Below, piece by piece: positions 12,417 through 24,054 of a stretch of 64,000 bases of DNA. Location: positions 79,935,928 through 79,999,927 of the forward strand of contig NC_089583.1 of assembly GCF_019320115.1 (NCBI RefSeq), given 5' to 3'. The DNA comes from Miscanthus floridulus. Its lineage: Eukaryota > Streptophyta > Magnoliopsida > Poales > Poaceae. The notes beneath the pieces are model-generated. The model ran no database searches, was not told the DNA's origin, and saw only the letters and a list, made by a program, of their open reading frames with translations. How positions within the stretch are numbered: the first letter of the stretch is position 1; every line of letters starts with the position of its first letter. A program made the position numbers and the translations under genes.

Positions 12417-12427
12417 TTATTTATATA
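12417..12427 (-). promoter_or_regulatory. Putative TATA box of the MYB gene
   Basis: The minus strand reads CTATATAAATA about 200 nt upstream of the ATG, leaving room for a leader that includes the GA tract. Confidence 0.5.
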
Positions 12428-13261
12428 GGAAGAGGGACCTTGATGTGTAACATTACTTTTATTTCCTCTCACAGTAGAAAACAGTCCATCCGTACGACAT
12501 CTATATTACTTTTATTTCTCTTTTTGTATCAATTAGCCTATTAAAGGAGTCGGTATATAGTTGCTATAGTTCTTACTACTGTAAGACGTGCTCAATATTA
12601 TAATGATACTATTATATGGACCACATGCGTCTACTTAAGATTGTATTAGTTGCATTACTATCTGACTCGTTATAAGACGTCTCTTGGAGATTTTAATTTC
12701 AAATGATTGGAGGCAGTTGCTGCTGGATGATCCTGTGTCTTGTCTACTTTGCCACCGCGGCTCTTGTAGCCAACCTTTGCGTTGATTCTTTTTATTGTAG
12801 GCTCAACGGTAGATCTTAGGTGTTGAGGGTAGTCATTCTTTCTTCTTGTTATTATGTTTATATTCTAGGTCATTTATCATTGGCTTGGTGGTTTGTAATC
12901 TGTGCTATTAAGGTTCTCTCGTAATTGTGTCGTGTAAATCACTTCTCTTAACGAAAAACGGACTATATTCCCCGGCCGTGAAAAAATAATTTGGGCCAGT
13001 TTATAACGCAATTCCTTTGTCATGTTGTTCCATGTTTGCCTTAGTTAATTTCTAAACTTGTGACTAATTAGCAATGTTAAAACCATCGTTACATTACGTC
13101 ACTGGAAGTTATTGCAAATTTTCTCAGTATAGTTACGACATCGATCTTCTGAAGAGACCATAACTAAAGAACATTTTCTTCTCTTAAAGAATAACTTGTA
13201 CTAGCCGGCCAGTAGCCACCTATTAGGTAGCCTGGGTTACTCTAAAGTATTTGTAAGAAAA

Positions 13262-13343
13262 ACATTTGGTGGTGCTTCTCTAAAGTATTCTCAAGTTGCA
13301 CACATTTGGTGGTGCTTCTCTAAAGTATTCTCAAGTTGCACAC
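13262..13343. repeat. 40 bp tandem duplication
   Basis: ACATTTGGTGGTGCTTCTCT followed by AAAGTATTCTCAAGTTGCAC occurs twice head to tail with no mismatch seen. Confidence 0.9.
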
Positions 13344-14623
13344 AAATATTTGGAAGAAAAACATTTACTATAAGAATGCCAGATATATATTGATATATGA
13401 CGCTAATCTCTAGTCAACCACTGCGAAGTGTGGTTCAATGCATCAGGGAGTTTTGTTCAGGCAAGCAAACTGCAAATTCAAGTGTAAATTTAAACTAGCG
13501 GCCGAGGCCAAGAGGCAATTATGAAGACGAGAAACGACTTATATGATAGGCCGTATACGGTATGACCGGCCGGTTACGGGTATTTTTTCTTTCCTTCTAT
13601 ATATTCCAGTCAGTCTAGCTTTATTCTTTTTTTTTCTCACATTGTTGTTTCTTACAAATTTTGTAATCCAGAACCTATAATAAACCCCAAGGATACAAAC
13701 AACCTAGCTAGATTATCATAATTCATAATCTAGATTATTATAATCTCATTCATAGTTCAGATTCTAGTAATGTAAAATTGATCCAAACAAGTCCTTATAG
13801 TGCAGGTCGGCTACCACCGCCATTCTCCATGTTCAAAAACTTAACACCTGTTTTATTATTAGTACATCGGATTTTGTGAGATATTTTATAGAGGCGGTAC
13901 GTCTCACTCAACGGCCACATTATTGTCTACTGACTTCTATTTCCCTGAAATAAGTCTAGAAAGTATGATCACCCAACGTAGAGAACCTAACCAATTAATA
14001 AAGGCAAATTTTGCAGTGAAACATCAAAGAAACACTACCAGACTAGAGCTTTTTCCTATCGGTTTATATTTTTTCTGTTGGCTTTTTCCTGCTCTGTGGT
14101 AGCCAAACATGGCATTGGCCAGTTTGCACCATAAAAGTCGAACTTTTCTAGGTACCATTATAAATTGCGGTCATTTAAGATCCGGAGATACAAGGTGAGG
14201 GGAATGATCTTTTCGCCCTTGTCTTTGTCCTCTCTTTAGATTCAATTCCCCTAGCTCTCTCATTTGTGGACTGGCACAGATGTCAGGCCAAGGGGCATAT
14301 GATGCATGGATGTTGCTCCTCAGTCGGAGTTGCAGATAGGGGGCTGGCTAGCCTAGCAGTGGCGCGTGGCCTCCTGGTCAGGGGGTAGCACGACATGCGT
14401 CCTACTCATGTTGATATCGGGAAGAGCAGGGGTGCCAGGTGAGAAAGCAAGGGGTTCGAAGGAGAGTAAGTAGGGGCATCGGCTACTGCAAGATAGGGAG
14501 ATAAGAGTAGGCGTTGACTACTTGGGAGGGGTGCGTGTTGTGGCTATAGGAAGAATAGATGGGGCCAGTTTGCTACGCGGGAGGGTTGAGCAGGAGCACT
14601 GCCATGAGAAGAGAGCAGGGAGA

Positions 14624-14728
14624 GGATGGGGCTGGTGTTGGAAGGAAGAAAAAGGCGTTGTCTTGGGGGGAAGAGATGGGGCTAGTGTTGGAAGGAAGAA
14701 AAAGGCATTGTATTGGGAGGAAGAGATG
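14624..14728. repeat. ~50 bp purine-rich tandem repeat, 2 copies
   Basis: GATGGGGCTGGTGTTGGAAG followed by GAAGAAAAAGGC is repeated with few changes. The overlapping ORFs here are repeat artefacts. Confidence 0.7.
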
Positions 14729-15100
14729 GGGCACCGTGAGCAAGGAGAAGGGGGAAGCTGGAGGGAGGAGTAAGGATCTACAAGGGGAGGAGATAGGACA
14801 CAGGTGAGCGAGGCATCGAGGATCCGCTGCATGCATGAAGATGGGAGAAGAGAGAAGATGAGCATTGAACAGAAAGAGAAGGGGCAAAAGTTATTTCCCT
14901 CATCTTCTCTCAGATCGGAGAAATTAATAAAATAATCAGTGCGTTATCTTACAACAAATGACTACAATTTCATACACACCAAAATTTTCTATTAATAAAC
15001 TACACCAGGATCACTCCATTTTCTCCTTTCATAACACATATATAACAATCAGCCCTAGTTGTCAAACATTATTGTGTTCAATGATGGCCTGCATATTACG

Positions 15101-15175
15101 ACCCTGTTTGTTTCGCTAAAATTTGACTTATACTGATTTGTTGTGAGAGAAAAACACTGCTTGTTCACTGAAAAA
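15101..15175 (+). mobile_element. hAT-type MITE fragment
   Basis: It starts GACCCTGTTTGTTTCGCT and carries the family core TTGTGAGAGAAAAACACTG. I could not find the opposite terminus. Confidence 0.45.
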
Positions 15176-15768
15176 TAGTGACAAGGCCACATCGCAAGCA
15201 AAAGTCAGCGTGTCTGCACACCAATAACGCATCAGCAACAACAGTATTAAGTTATATTGTCAACTCCACATGCATAAAATTGGATCCTTATCATTGGGGA
15301 ACAAGGTGATCTCACGTACGTATATATGTACATCCACTGACAGCTACAGCAAGTTAACAAGCTATATATTTTGATTCACGCTGTGATTAGCATATATAGG
15401 CAACAGTACATGGAGTACACACGGGTAATCTAGACTAACATATATATAGGCACGCAGTGGCTATGATTCTTCAGCAAAAAAGAAAAAGAAATGCCAGATA
15501 CATATAGAATCTATTCCTACTGAACAATTAGCAGTTCATTAATGAGATCATTAGCAGTGCAGTGCTAATGACGAAGGGACGCATCCATTCTACAGTCTAC
15601 ACTCCCCATCTCTCGAGCACTTCGATATATATAGTATCGTTGATATCACTAGCCACACCAAAGACAAGCACACCTTCATTATATAATCTTTTTTGGGGGG
15701 AATAATGACGAGTGTTTATGTGGATTAGTGAAGACTAGAGCACTCCTCGACGGATGTACAGATATATA

Positions 15769-15918
15769 CTCCATCCGTTTTAAATTATAAGTCACTTTGA
15801 CTTTAATTTTTTCATACATCAAATTTGCTATGTGTGTAGACATAACATTGGTCTAAATACATATCAAATTTAATGTACCAAAAAAATCAAAGCTACTTAT
15901 AATTTAGAATAGAAGGAG
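15769..15918. mobile_element. Stowaway-type MITE (150 bp)
   Basis: The ends CTCCATCCGTTTTAAATTAT and ATAATTTAGAATAGAAGGAG are inverted repeats, flanked by TA at 15767-15768 and 15919-15920. Confidence 0.85.
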
Positions 15919-16454
15919 TATATACAAGTTCCCCATATTTCAAATAGCAACAGGAACTATGAACTTTAATTCGAGTTAAGAAAATAGCTACGTACGGGTC
16001 CAGTAATAAAAACTCTTCATTTAGCTACTTGTCGATTGCTAGTGGGATTGGGCAGTCGCCCGCCAACCACCCATATATACAGTAATCTCACAAGCATCTT
16101 GACAAACAATATATTGATTATTGCCTATTAATTGACAATATTCAAATGCTTGATCGCGATCACGCTCTTAGTGACATGCATAGTTGCGTTGCAGTTGGTC
16201 CATTCGAAGTTTCTTTCAACACTAGACACAAGCCCCCGTCATTTGTGAAAGCGGAAACATTCTTCACCCCTCTAGTAGCCACTTGTGGTGAAAAAGAAAG
16301 GTCTGCCAAAGTTTTTCAGACCAGCTGGTTAGGTTTCTTATGGTGAAACCTATTTAGCCGAGTTTAAGTTCTTGACTTAGCACGGATGTTCGTATTTTTC
16401 TGAATTTATTATTCTAGGATTTAACAGCGCTATGCTTTCAGTGGTAGGTGACGT

Positions 16455-16619
16455 ACCTGTCGACAGCGAGGTGCCGGTGTGACTTCGTGAATCTCGAGAT
16501 CTGTCGACTCAGTTCTTTAGAGGAGCTCATAGGGATAGGGTTTATGTGCGTGTGTTTATAGGGGTGTGTGCGCGTACGTGTTTGGCGTCTGCGTTGTACT
16601 ATATATTCTTAAAAAAAAA
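16455..16619 (+). mobile_element. Possible non-LTR retroposon 3' tail with poly(A)
   Basis: A stretch with AGGAGCTCATAGGGATAGGG and GTGTGTTTATAGGGGTGTG ends in a poly(A) run at 16611-16619. From memory this resembles the 3' tail of common grass SINE/LINE retroposons. I did not find a target duplication. Confidence 0.3.
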
Positions 16620-16901
16620 GTGAGAGATTGTTTTTTTAGGCAAAAGCAGAGCCTTTAGCCCTTTTACCAATAGTCGCTGCAGAAGCAGAATGTCGTCCAA
16701 GACTATTTCCACGAGAATTGCAGTGAGAAAATAAGGTCCAGCGCATAAAGTTTCTGCAGCGTACCGTTGTTCCGTCGTGTTTTGGCCGCTGTGGAGAATT
16801 GAAGATGCCACGGAAATGTCGCAAAGCTTGTGCATAGTGGAGCCGCCGGCCATTAGCGACTTTGGCTGCATACCATACCATGCACTAGTGATCCTTTCTA
16901 T

Positions 16902-17039
16902 GGTCCCGTTCGCTGGTCTGAAACTTGACTAAAATTGATTGAAAAATACTATTTCTAGCTAAATTATTGTGAGAGAAAAACATTATCTCGGCTGAAAAAA
17001 AGTCGAACAAGTCGAATATGGGGTAAACCGAACAGGGCC
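16902..17039. mobile_element. hAT-type MITE, complete copy
   Basis: The ends GGTCCCGTTCG and CCGAACAGGGCC are inverted repeats, with the internal TTGTGAGAGAAAAACATTAT core shared with the copies at 1379 and 38272. Confidence 0.65.
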
Positions 17040-18669
17040 TATATCTGATGGTTCAGATATCGCAGCTATCATCCATGTATATATTCCACTGAATCGTGGG
17101 TTCACACATCACAACCGTACTCCGCCGCTGGTACGGACTGAATACAAACCATTGTTAGTCTGTTCTTGTTCCAACATATATGACCTTAATTTGCGTACTC
17201 ACACAAATACATGGCACAAAATTTTTAAAAGGTGTGGTTAGTTTTGTAGTCTTTTCATTAAAATAATGTTATTTTACTCTCTCTAGGTCTAAAAATTATT
17301 TGTCTTGGATTTCAGAACAAGTTTTAGGTGATTTTTTGTTTAATTCATTTTGGCTACGTGTTGGAGCAATTTTGCTAAAGAAAAGGTTGATAGGAAATTT
17401 GTGGGAATGTCTACGGCCATCTCAATCAAATTCTCTCACACGAGCACCATCAATTTGAGTTTCGCCTTAATATAATTCACCTTCTTGTGTCTTGGTCAAA
17501 TCCACGAAATTGAAGGTAAAATTTTGCTTTTTTTTACAAGGCCTTTTGAGCAAATTGACATCGCCACAGGTTGGAGAAGAGATATAACTACAATGTGATT
17601 TGAACATCATTTCATTGGATTTCAAGATTTGGGATTAAGGCCTTGATCTTTGTTACTAGATGAAAGGACCGAAGGGTTGTTTGTGTGACTGTAGTGAAAT
17701 ATTTAAATACCTCTTTTTTTTTACTGTCAATATGCTAAGCCTATTTGGAAAATTGTTTAAGCCATAAGCCACATGCTTGGGAATTATTGGATAACCGGCA
17801 TAGGTCAAAATTAACGAATTTTAATCATTATGGGAAGTTAAATCCATTTTTTAGCAATTTGCTGTATGCCTAATAATGATCTTGTTTTTTAGACAAAAAA
17901 CAAATTACTTTCTTTATGCAGGCTACCTTCAAAGGAATATATTGGTGTAGTATTGGCAATGCTCAAGCGCAAAAAATGCAAGGGACACCATCTGTTTGAT
18001 GAGCAAAGCTTTAAAGTCGTTCCTTCAGACATTTTTACCAGGAAATTGGATGGAAAACTCTTGTAAGAACTTGACCTTTTTTTTAATAACTAGTAAGAAC
18101 TTGACCTTGTGCGGTCGCAGAAGCTGAAACTACTTTTTTTCTAAAAAAATAATACGATTAATTGCAAGTCCTATTTTGAGCGACTTCTACCGTTGCTTTC
18201 CAAATAATAGTGCGAGGTGCAAAAGCTAGCTAGCTATGTGAAACATACTGCTACTAAATCCGCCCCAGTCGAGCAAAAACCACTCAACATGTTTCTAAGA
18301 AAAGTTGCTTTTGGAGAAGAAAAGGAAAACAACCCTTACATTCTCAAAAAAAAACCCCCTATCTACATGCATAGTGCAGCCGACGTACATGTCCCGGCCA
18401 TGTGAGCGTGACAATTCGTTCAAACTGCTTTGCCTTTATAATTAGAAGACCGGACAAGATCACTATCACTTTCTTCAAACATGACGACGAACCTAGCTGC
18501 GGATGCTGATCCGTATACCGTGACAAATCGTCTGCACCTTAGTGCTGTAAATTTGCAATCACTGTCATCGATCGACAACTTAACTTTCAATTTGTGATAA
18601 TCAAAATTAAGTCAACATGGGCGAATGTGTAGCTTTCTTTTCTTATGGTGAGTTAACATCCCTAACTAA
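17040..18669. other. Intergenic spacer, no gene seen
   Basis: AT-rich sequence with only short ORFs (for example 62 codons at 18217-18405) that match nothing I recognise. Confidence 0.5.
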
Positions 18670-18902
18670 GGCCTTGTTTAGATTGCAAGTTTTTTCACTC
18701 TCTCTCTATCACATTAAATCTTTGAACACATGCATGAAGTATTAAATGTAGATAAAAAAATAACTAATTACACAGTTTGATTGTAAATTACGAGATGAAT
18801 CTTATAAGCCTAGTTAGGTCATGATTGGACAATAATTATCAAATACAAACGAAAGTGCTACAGTGCCAAATACTGATTCCTAACCTCAATCTAAACAAGG
18901 CC
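18670..18902. mobile_element. Tourist/PIF-Harbinger-type MITE (233 bp)
   Basis: The termini GGCCTTGTTTAGATTG and CAATCTAAACAAGGCC are perfect 16 bp inverted repeats. The flanks are TAA at 18667-18669 and TAA at 18903-18905, the 3 bp target duplication of this superfamily. Confidence 0.9.
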
Positions 18903-19921
18903 TAACTGTTAATACGCTAGCCCGATAAGCGAAAACCTATGCTCTGCATATAGCTAGGTTAAAGTCTTTATGTAAGATGTAAAATATTATAAGCTTGTGA
19001 ATAAATTTAAGACCCATAACTAATCAAAATCTCTCTCTCTCTCACACACACACATTCTTCATTTTCTAACACAATAGATATAATATACTCTGCAATGTTT
19101 TCTAGTTATGACGAACTTACATTGTATGTTTTGCATCCATACTTAGAGATGACAGTGCGGGTGGGGTAAATATCCAGCCCACCGAAAATTGGCTAATGGG
19201 GTAAGATTTCATACCAGTACCCATACCCACTGATAACATTTTGTACTAGTACCTGCACCGGTCAGGTATGACACCATGGGTTCATTTGTATTTTAAACAC
19301 TAACGGGGAAAACAAACATACCTACACCCGTACCGTAGGTAGAATCTTATACTCGTATCCGCACACATGGGTGAAATTTTGTACCCACGCTCGCGACCGA
19401 ATTTTTTATATTTTAGCTTTTTTTTTGAAAGTTTTTCACAAATAGATCCCTGGCAGAAAGAATTTAGAAAATGGATCCTTAGTTCGATGTCATTGGTGCT
19501 GGCGCCAAGCTAACACGTCTCGACGCCAGTATCTCTGGCGCTGAGCTCCTGGGCACGGTAGATGACATGGCTGTAAGCTCGGCGCCAATCACTCTGGCGC
19601 CGAGCTCGGCACCGTAGATCTTGGCGCCGAGCTCCCTGCCATTTAACCCCAGCCAATCTTCCTGCCCGAGCGTTCTTCCTCTTTTTTCTCCCCCCTCTCA
19701 GGTTTTTTCTCTTCCCACTTCATCCTACCTCATGAATCGACATATTGGACCTTGAAAACTTTGATTTGATCCGTAGATCTTCGAAAGCAAGGTATCCTCG
19801 CTCCCCTCCTAGTTTTTTTCGCATCGATTCGGTATGTATTAGTCGGATTTTTGAACGTAATAATTGTCATCACTTAGGGTTTCATTGTATCCATCAATAT
19901 ATGTATTATACAACCGTAGGA

Positions 19922-21847
19922 TGATGCCAAGACGTGAAAAAGCTAGCAAACCTAGGCGCATGTAGTTATGTTATAGGTTCATTGTTGTGCATCAAATAGG
20001 AAACCCTAGGTTTATGGTTTAATATTAACTGCTTTGGGTTCTTAGAACGAAATTGGTTGCGTTGTAGTTATGGTTCTCATTGACATTTATTTATGATGTT
20101 TTGATTTATGTTTGTTAAATTACATCTGTTTTGTTAGATGCAAGAAATGTTTCGGGAGGAGTTTTGGTGAAAACGGGGTCGTCCTCGAGAATTATACCCC
20201 GACGCGTCTAGCAAAGATGCCCCCGTCCCTCTTGACCTTCCTGTCCCTAACCATGACTGTGGTTTCTCGGCCCATGTTTTTTAATCGAAACATCCGGACA
20301 CAGCGGCGCATTGCTTCTATACATGCAGTCGTTTTAATGTAAGAAATTGTTTTCACTATCCTTTTTCTTTATTTGTGTAAGTATGCTACTAATATTTTGT
20401 TGGAATCTTGTTGTGTAGGACCATGAGAGGTGTTTTTTCTTTCAGTGGATCGACGGTGCAGACAAGTTTGATCCTAGATACCTCCTTTTCGACGATGGGT
20501 TTAGAGGGAGACATCCATGTGAGCACTTCAAGCGGTGGGTTCCACCCCCCTAACCCTTCGCTAATGACGGCTAAGGAGAAGCACCTAGCCACAGTTAGAC
20601 GACTCGGAGAACCTTCTCTATGCGATTGTGGAGATCGAGCTATGATAAACTCTGAGAATACGTTAGAGTTTGTGTGTCCAAACAAGCATGAAATAAGTGC
20701 AAAGTGTATGTGTTGAAATGTTGAGCTATATGTGTTCATGTACTAATGTCTACTTATTTAGGTGTTTTCAATGGCGAAGTGTCGTTTCAAGGAGTGGTTG
20801 TATGGCCCTAAGAACCAATGGCCGGAAGAACCACGAAAGGTTAAGGAAAAGAAGAAAGAAAGGATAATTTACAAAGCACCTCCTGTCATGTGCGAATATG
20901 GTGTTAAATCCAACTCTATGGCCTAGTCCCTTCGGAGTTTGGAATAAGCCATTATTGCGGCCATATGGTTGAGTACGATGAGGTTGGTTATTTTTGTGGT
21001 AAATATGAAATCGTATTTTGTTTCTTTTGCTAAGACATATGATAGAATTTGCCGTTTGAATAGAGCACTAGAAAATACAGGTGGGAATGTTATGATGGTC
21101 AAGCTAAGTTCTTGTATGAACTGAAGAAGAGGCAATTAATTGCACGGAAGAGGGGATATGCACCTGACTACGTCAACCTATTTGTTAAAAATCACAAAGA
21201 AAAGATACGCGAGTTTGTTAGACAGCGCGGTATATGTAACCCAATCGATATTAGGCTTAACAAATGGGGATTAGAGAGGCGGATGCCGTTAGAGGAGGAG
21301 AGGGCAAGGAATGAGGCAAGAGAGGAGACAAGAGTACAGATGCAGGTCTTGAACGAGCATGTTGTTGCATTATGTGACAATGAGTGCTTGAAAGTATTTT
21401 TTTCGTTGCATGATTTTAAATAAAATATAATCGCGTTGCTAACTGATTGCATTTTATACATGAAGGGATTGGTTGTAGCGAGGAACATGCTGTAGAGCTG
21501 GCTCGTGCAAGGTATGAGGAGAAGAAGTTAGATGAGCATAGATCTCGAGTTGGTCACACCGTTCATTCACTGATTGTGTTGTCTGACGAGGAAAATGAGG
21601 ATGAGGACGACATTGGCAGACTAAGTGAGCTCATTGCTCTAGCAGAGGCGGGCTTGTAGGCGCAGGAGGCTGAGGACGATACTGGCAGACTGAGCGAGCT
21701 CATCGCTCTAGTAGAGGCGGGGTTGCAGGCGGAGCAGGCAGAGGAAGACACTGGCAGACTGAGCGAGCTCATCGGTCTAGCAGAGGCAGGCTTACAGGCG
21801 GAGGAGGATAATGACGCGTTCTTCACTCAGGCCGCAGCGGCCGTAGA
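19922..21847 (+). pseudogene. Degenerate GRF-type zinc-finger protein carried by the Mutator-like element
   Basis: Several exon-like blocks are read in shifting frames. Near 20136-20340 there is a zinc-finger block (HDCGFSAHVF, then CFYTCSRF) with two stops. It continues at 20419-20550 as DHERCFFFQWIDGADKFDPR and FRGRHPCEHFKRWVPPP, which together match the Cys/His pattern of GRF zinc fingers. At 20770-20985 there is a basic block (KEWLYGPKNQWPEE, KVKEKKKERIIY) and, after a frameshift, YCGHMVEYDE. At 21085-21420 there is an alpha-helical charged block (FLYELKKRQLIARKRG). At 21470-21847 there is an acidic tail with internal repeats. Stops and frameshifts make it non-functional. Proteins of this type are common in grass genomes as transposon-associated hypotheticals; any function is unknown to me. 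Confidence 0.6.
21600..21800 (+). repeat. ~69 bp coding tandem repeat, 3 copies
   Basis: The peptide unit GRLSELIALAEAGLQAEE, with an acidic linker, occurs three times in frame. One copy is interrupted by a TAG. Each unit carries GGCAGACTGAGCGAGCTCAT. Confidence 0.85.
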
Positions 21848-22549
21848 CGAAGACGGCGGTGGTGCGCGGCGGGCGTGGGATGCCCAGGGCTCCACGCGGC
21901 GAGTCCGGCTCGACGGGCGCGGGAGGCACGGCAGCCGTGGCCAAGGGCGGCGGTGGAGGGCGGCAAGGCGGGGTGAGGCCGGCGGTGGAGGGCGGCAAGG
22001 CGGGGCGAGGCTGGCGGTGGAGGGCGGCAAGGCAGGCCGCGGCTGAGGCCAAGGCGAGGCTAAGGCGAGGACGGCGGTGGAGGGCGGAGGAGGGCCGCTG
22101 GCCGTGGCGCGGGCGGCCAGCCGCGGATAATGGCGCGGCACGGGGGGCTCAAGGCGCGTGAGCGGGCGCGGGCAAGGGCGGCCGGTGGAGGCAAGGGCGC
22201 GGGCGGCGAAGCTTGGCTCTGCTTGGGCGAGAGAGGGAGATGAAGAGAGGAAGAGAGGCGCGGGGCCCATAGGTATTAAAGGCTCGGCGCTAGTCACACT
22301 GGCGCTGAGCTCGCCATGTCATCTACCGTGCCCAGGAGCTCAGCGCCAGAGACGCTGGCGCCGAAACGTGTTAGCTCGGCGCCAGCACCAATGACGCTGA
22401 GCTAAGGGTTTATTTCCTAAATTCTTTCCGCCAGGGATCTATTTGTGAGAAACTTTAAAAAAAACTAAAATATAACCGCACCTGTCAGGTACAATGTGGG
22501 TATCCTACACTGCACCAACGAGTAGGATTGCCATCTCTCTATCCATATT

Positions 22550-23490
22550 CATAATTCATAATTTTTTCCTTATTCGCATGCACTTAAGCGTATCTTTAAT
22601 ATACATTTAGTTGAATGTTTGTCTTCACTCTCATCACTGCAAGGCTATGATTTCATGAATTTATATTTTGGCTTTCCAAAAGAATTCTCAAGTTATCAAT
22701 AATTATGTGCGTAGTAGTGTAATCTTTTTATAGGAAGCAGTGCTACAGTTATAATCTATAAATGTAGATACGTTCTTATCCTTAGTCAACATGTATGGAT
22801 ATATAAAGTAACAACCTATATAATTTTATTGTCATTGAGCATTAATAACTACAATGCATTGCTAATATTATTGGTGTGTGATTTCTTAAGAAAACGTTAC
22901 TTTTCATGATCGCTAAACTATTGAGACTTACATATTTATAGCTCATCTATATGCATTGCATGTATACTTGTTCTGTGTAGTAACACATATCAATATGTTT
23001 AGGATTTGTTTGGTACGGCTCTGTCTCTGGCTCTAGCGGCAACTTCTATGGAGGAGCCGGAGAAGCTCTACCAAATACTTTAGAAGGAGCCGTTTTTTGG
23101 TGAACAATAGAGGAGCCGGAGCCACAAAAATAACTCCTACTCAAGTGCTCCGACTCCTCAAGAGGAGCATCACGCCTGGCTACTTGGAGTTATTTATCAT
23201 ATATTACTATTAATAATGGTGGAAGTGGGTCCTTTAGCAATATTAGTGGTATTTTATAATAGCAAGCTAGTGGTACTTTATGGTGTATTTTTTTTTTATA
23301 ATAGCAAACATCGGTAGTCAGGTGTGGAAAAAATAATGGTCTGTTTTAGTTTATTTTTGTAATGATAGGAGTGGGTAATATAGATATTTTTAGGTGTTAC
23401 TTTATATGCATGATCCTTTGGAGTAACAGAGGCGCATAATCTAGATGTAAATTTAGAAAGTTATTTTATTAAAAAAAGTTGACCCCTAAG
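22550..23490. other. Intergenic spacer with a GGAGCCGGAG-rich fragment
   Basis: At 23005-23175 there is a segment beginning GATTTGTTTGGTACGGCTCT with several GGAGCCGGAG and CTCCGACTCCTC words. It looks like one end of a DNA transposon, but I could not find the partner end. The rest is AT-rich without a recognisable gene. Confidence 0.4.
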
Positions 23491-23504
23491 GTAAGACCTC
23501 CAAC

Positions 23505-23868
23505 AGGGCTCTACTGATCCTTTCAAAACAATTACCTCATTCAGAGTTCAGCTTGGCGTTCCTTTCTCTATGGAGATAATTATTTCAATGAGTTGGGCCA
23601 TCTGCTTGGTAAGAATTGATGCAATTTTCAGAATGTGCAGCCAGATATCTCCAATGCCAAACACCACTTCAGGAATGATTTTGCTCAAGTTATTCTTAGA
23701 GCAAAGAAAGCTTATGTGCCCTCAATTAGTCAATGGCTAGAAGCTTATGTGTAATTGTTTTCTTTTTCTTTGGAATGTTCTATGTATGTTAATGTTCGAT
23801 GTGAACTCTTGCTTTACTTTAATAAAAGCACAGTAGGAGCCTGCCCCTTCTGTTTTCCTAAAAAAAAA
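23505..23868 (+). mobile_element. 5'-truncated non-LTR retroposon (LINE-like) with 14 bp target duplication
   Basis: The segment ends in a poly(A) run (23860-23868) and is bracketed by GTAAGACCTCCAAC at 23491-23504 and 23869-23882, a perfect 14 bp duplication. This is the hallmark of target-primed reverse transcription. It contains an open C-terminal coding tail (about 23632-23754) that includes NDFAQVILRAKKAYVP and ends in TAA. The LINE assignment is inferred from the structure and not from a recognised domain. Confidence 0.75.
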
Positions 23869-24054
23869 GTAAGACCTCCAACGGGCAATGACGAAAAGGA
23901 AGAAGGATTTTTTCACAAGGATTAGAAAAGGCCACGAACCCTCTTTTTTATCTAGCACGTAACTTGGAGGTAATTAACTCTCAGCATATTGAAATAAAAA
24001 CAAAATGTGCGAAGATGGGGTTGATGATTGGAGCCTCCACTATTGGAGGCCGCG

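Larger units (their letters stand above)
12428..15100. other. Intergenic spacer, no gene seen
   Basis: AT-rich spacer upstream of the MYB gene, with a 40 bp tandem duplication (13262-13343) and a purine-rich tandem repeat (14624-14728). I recognise no coding exon. ORFs near 14518-14887 arise from the purine-rich repeat. Confidence 0.6.
19144..22540. mobile_element. Long-TIR Mutator-like element carrying a broken zinc-finger gene
   Basis: A 3397 bp element. The ends TAGAGATGACAGTG and, on the reverse strand, AGAGAGATGGCAATC are inverted repeats. The flanks ATCCATACT (19135-19143) and ATCCATATT (22541-22549) form a 9 bp target duplication with one mismatch. A second inverted-repeat block of about 155 bp lies at 19417-19572 and 22300-22465; it includes AAATAGATCCCTGGC and CTCCTGGGCACGGTAGATGA, and is rich in GGCGCCGAGCTC words. 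Between the arms lies a degenerate plus-strand gene (19922-21847). No transposase was found. The 9 bp duplication and long TIRs suggest Mutator superfamily. Confidence 0.75.

Noticed and set aside
14518..14887. Overlapping ORFs of about 80-115 codons on both strands
   Set aside because: They derive from the purine-rich tandem repeat GGAAGAAAAAGGC; no protein similarity is recognised.
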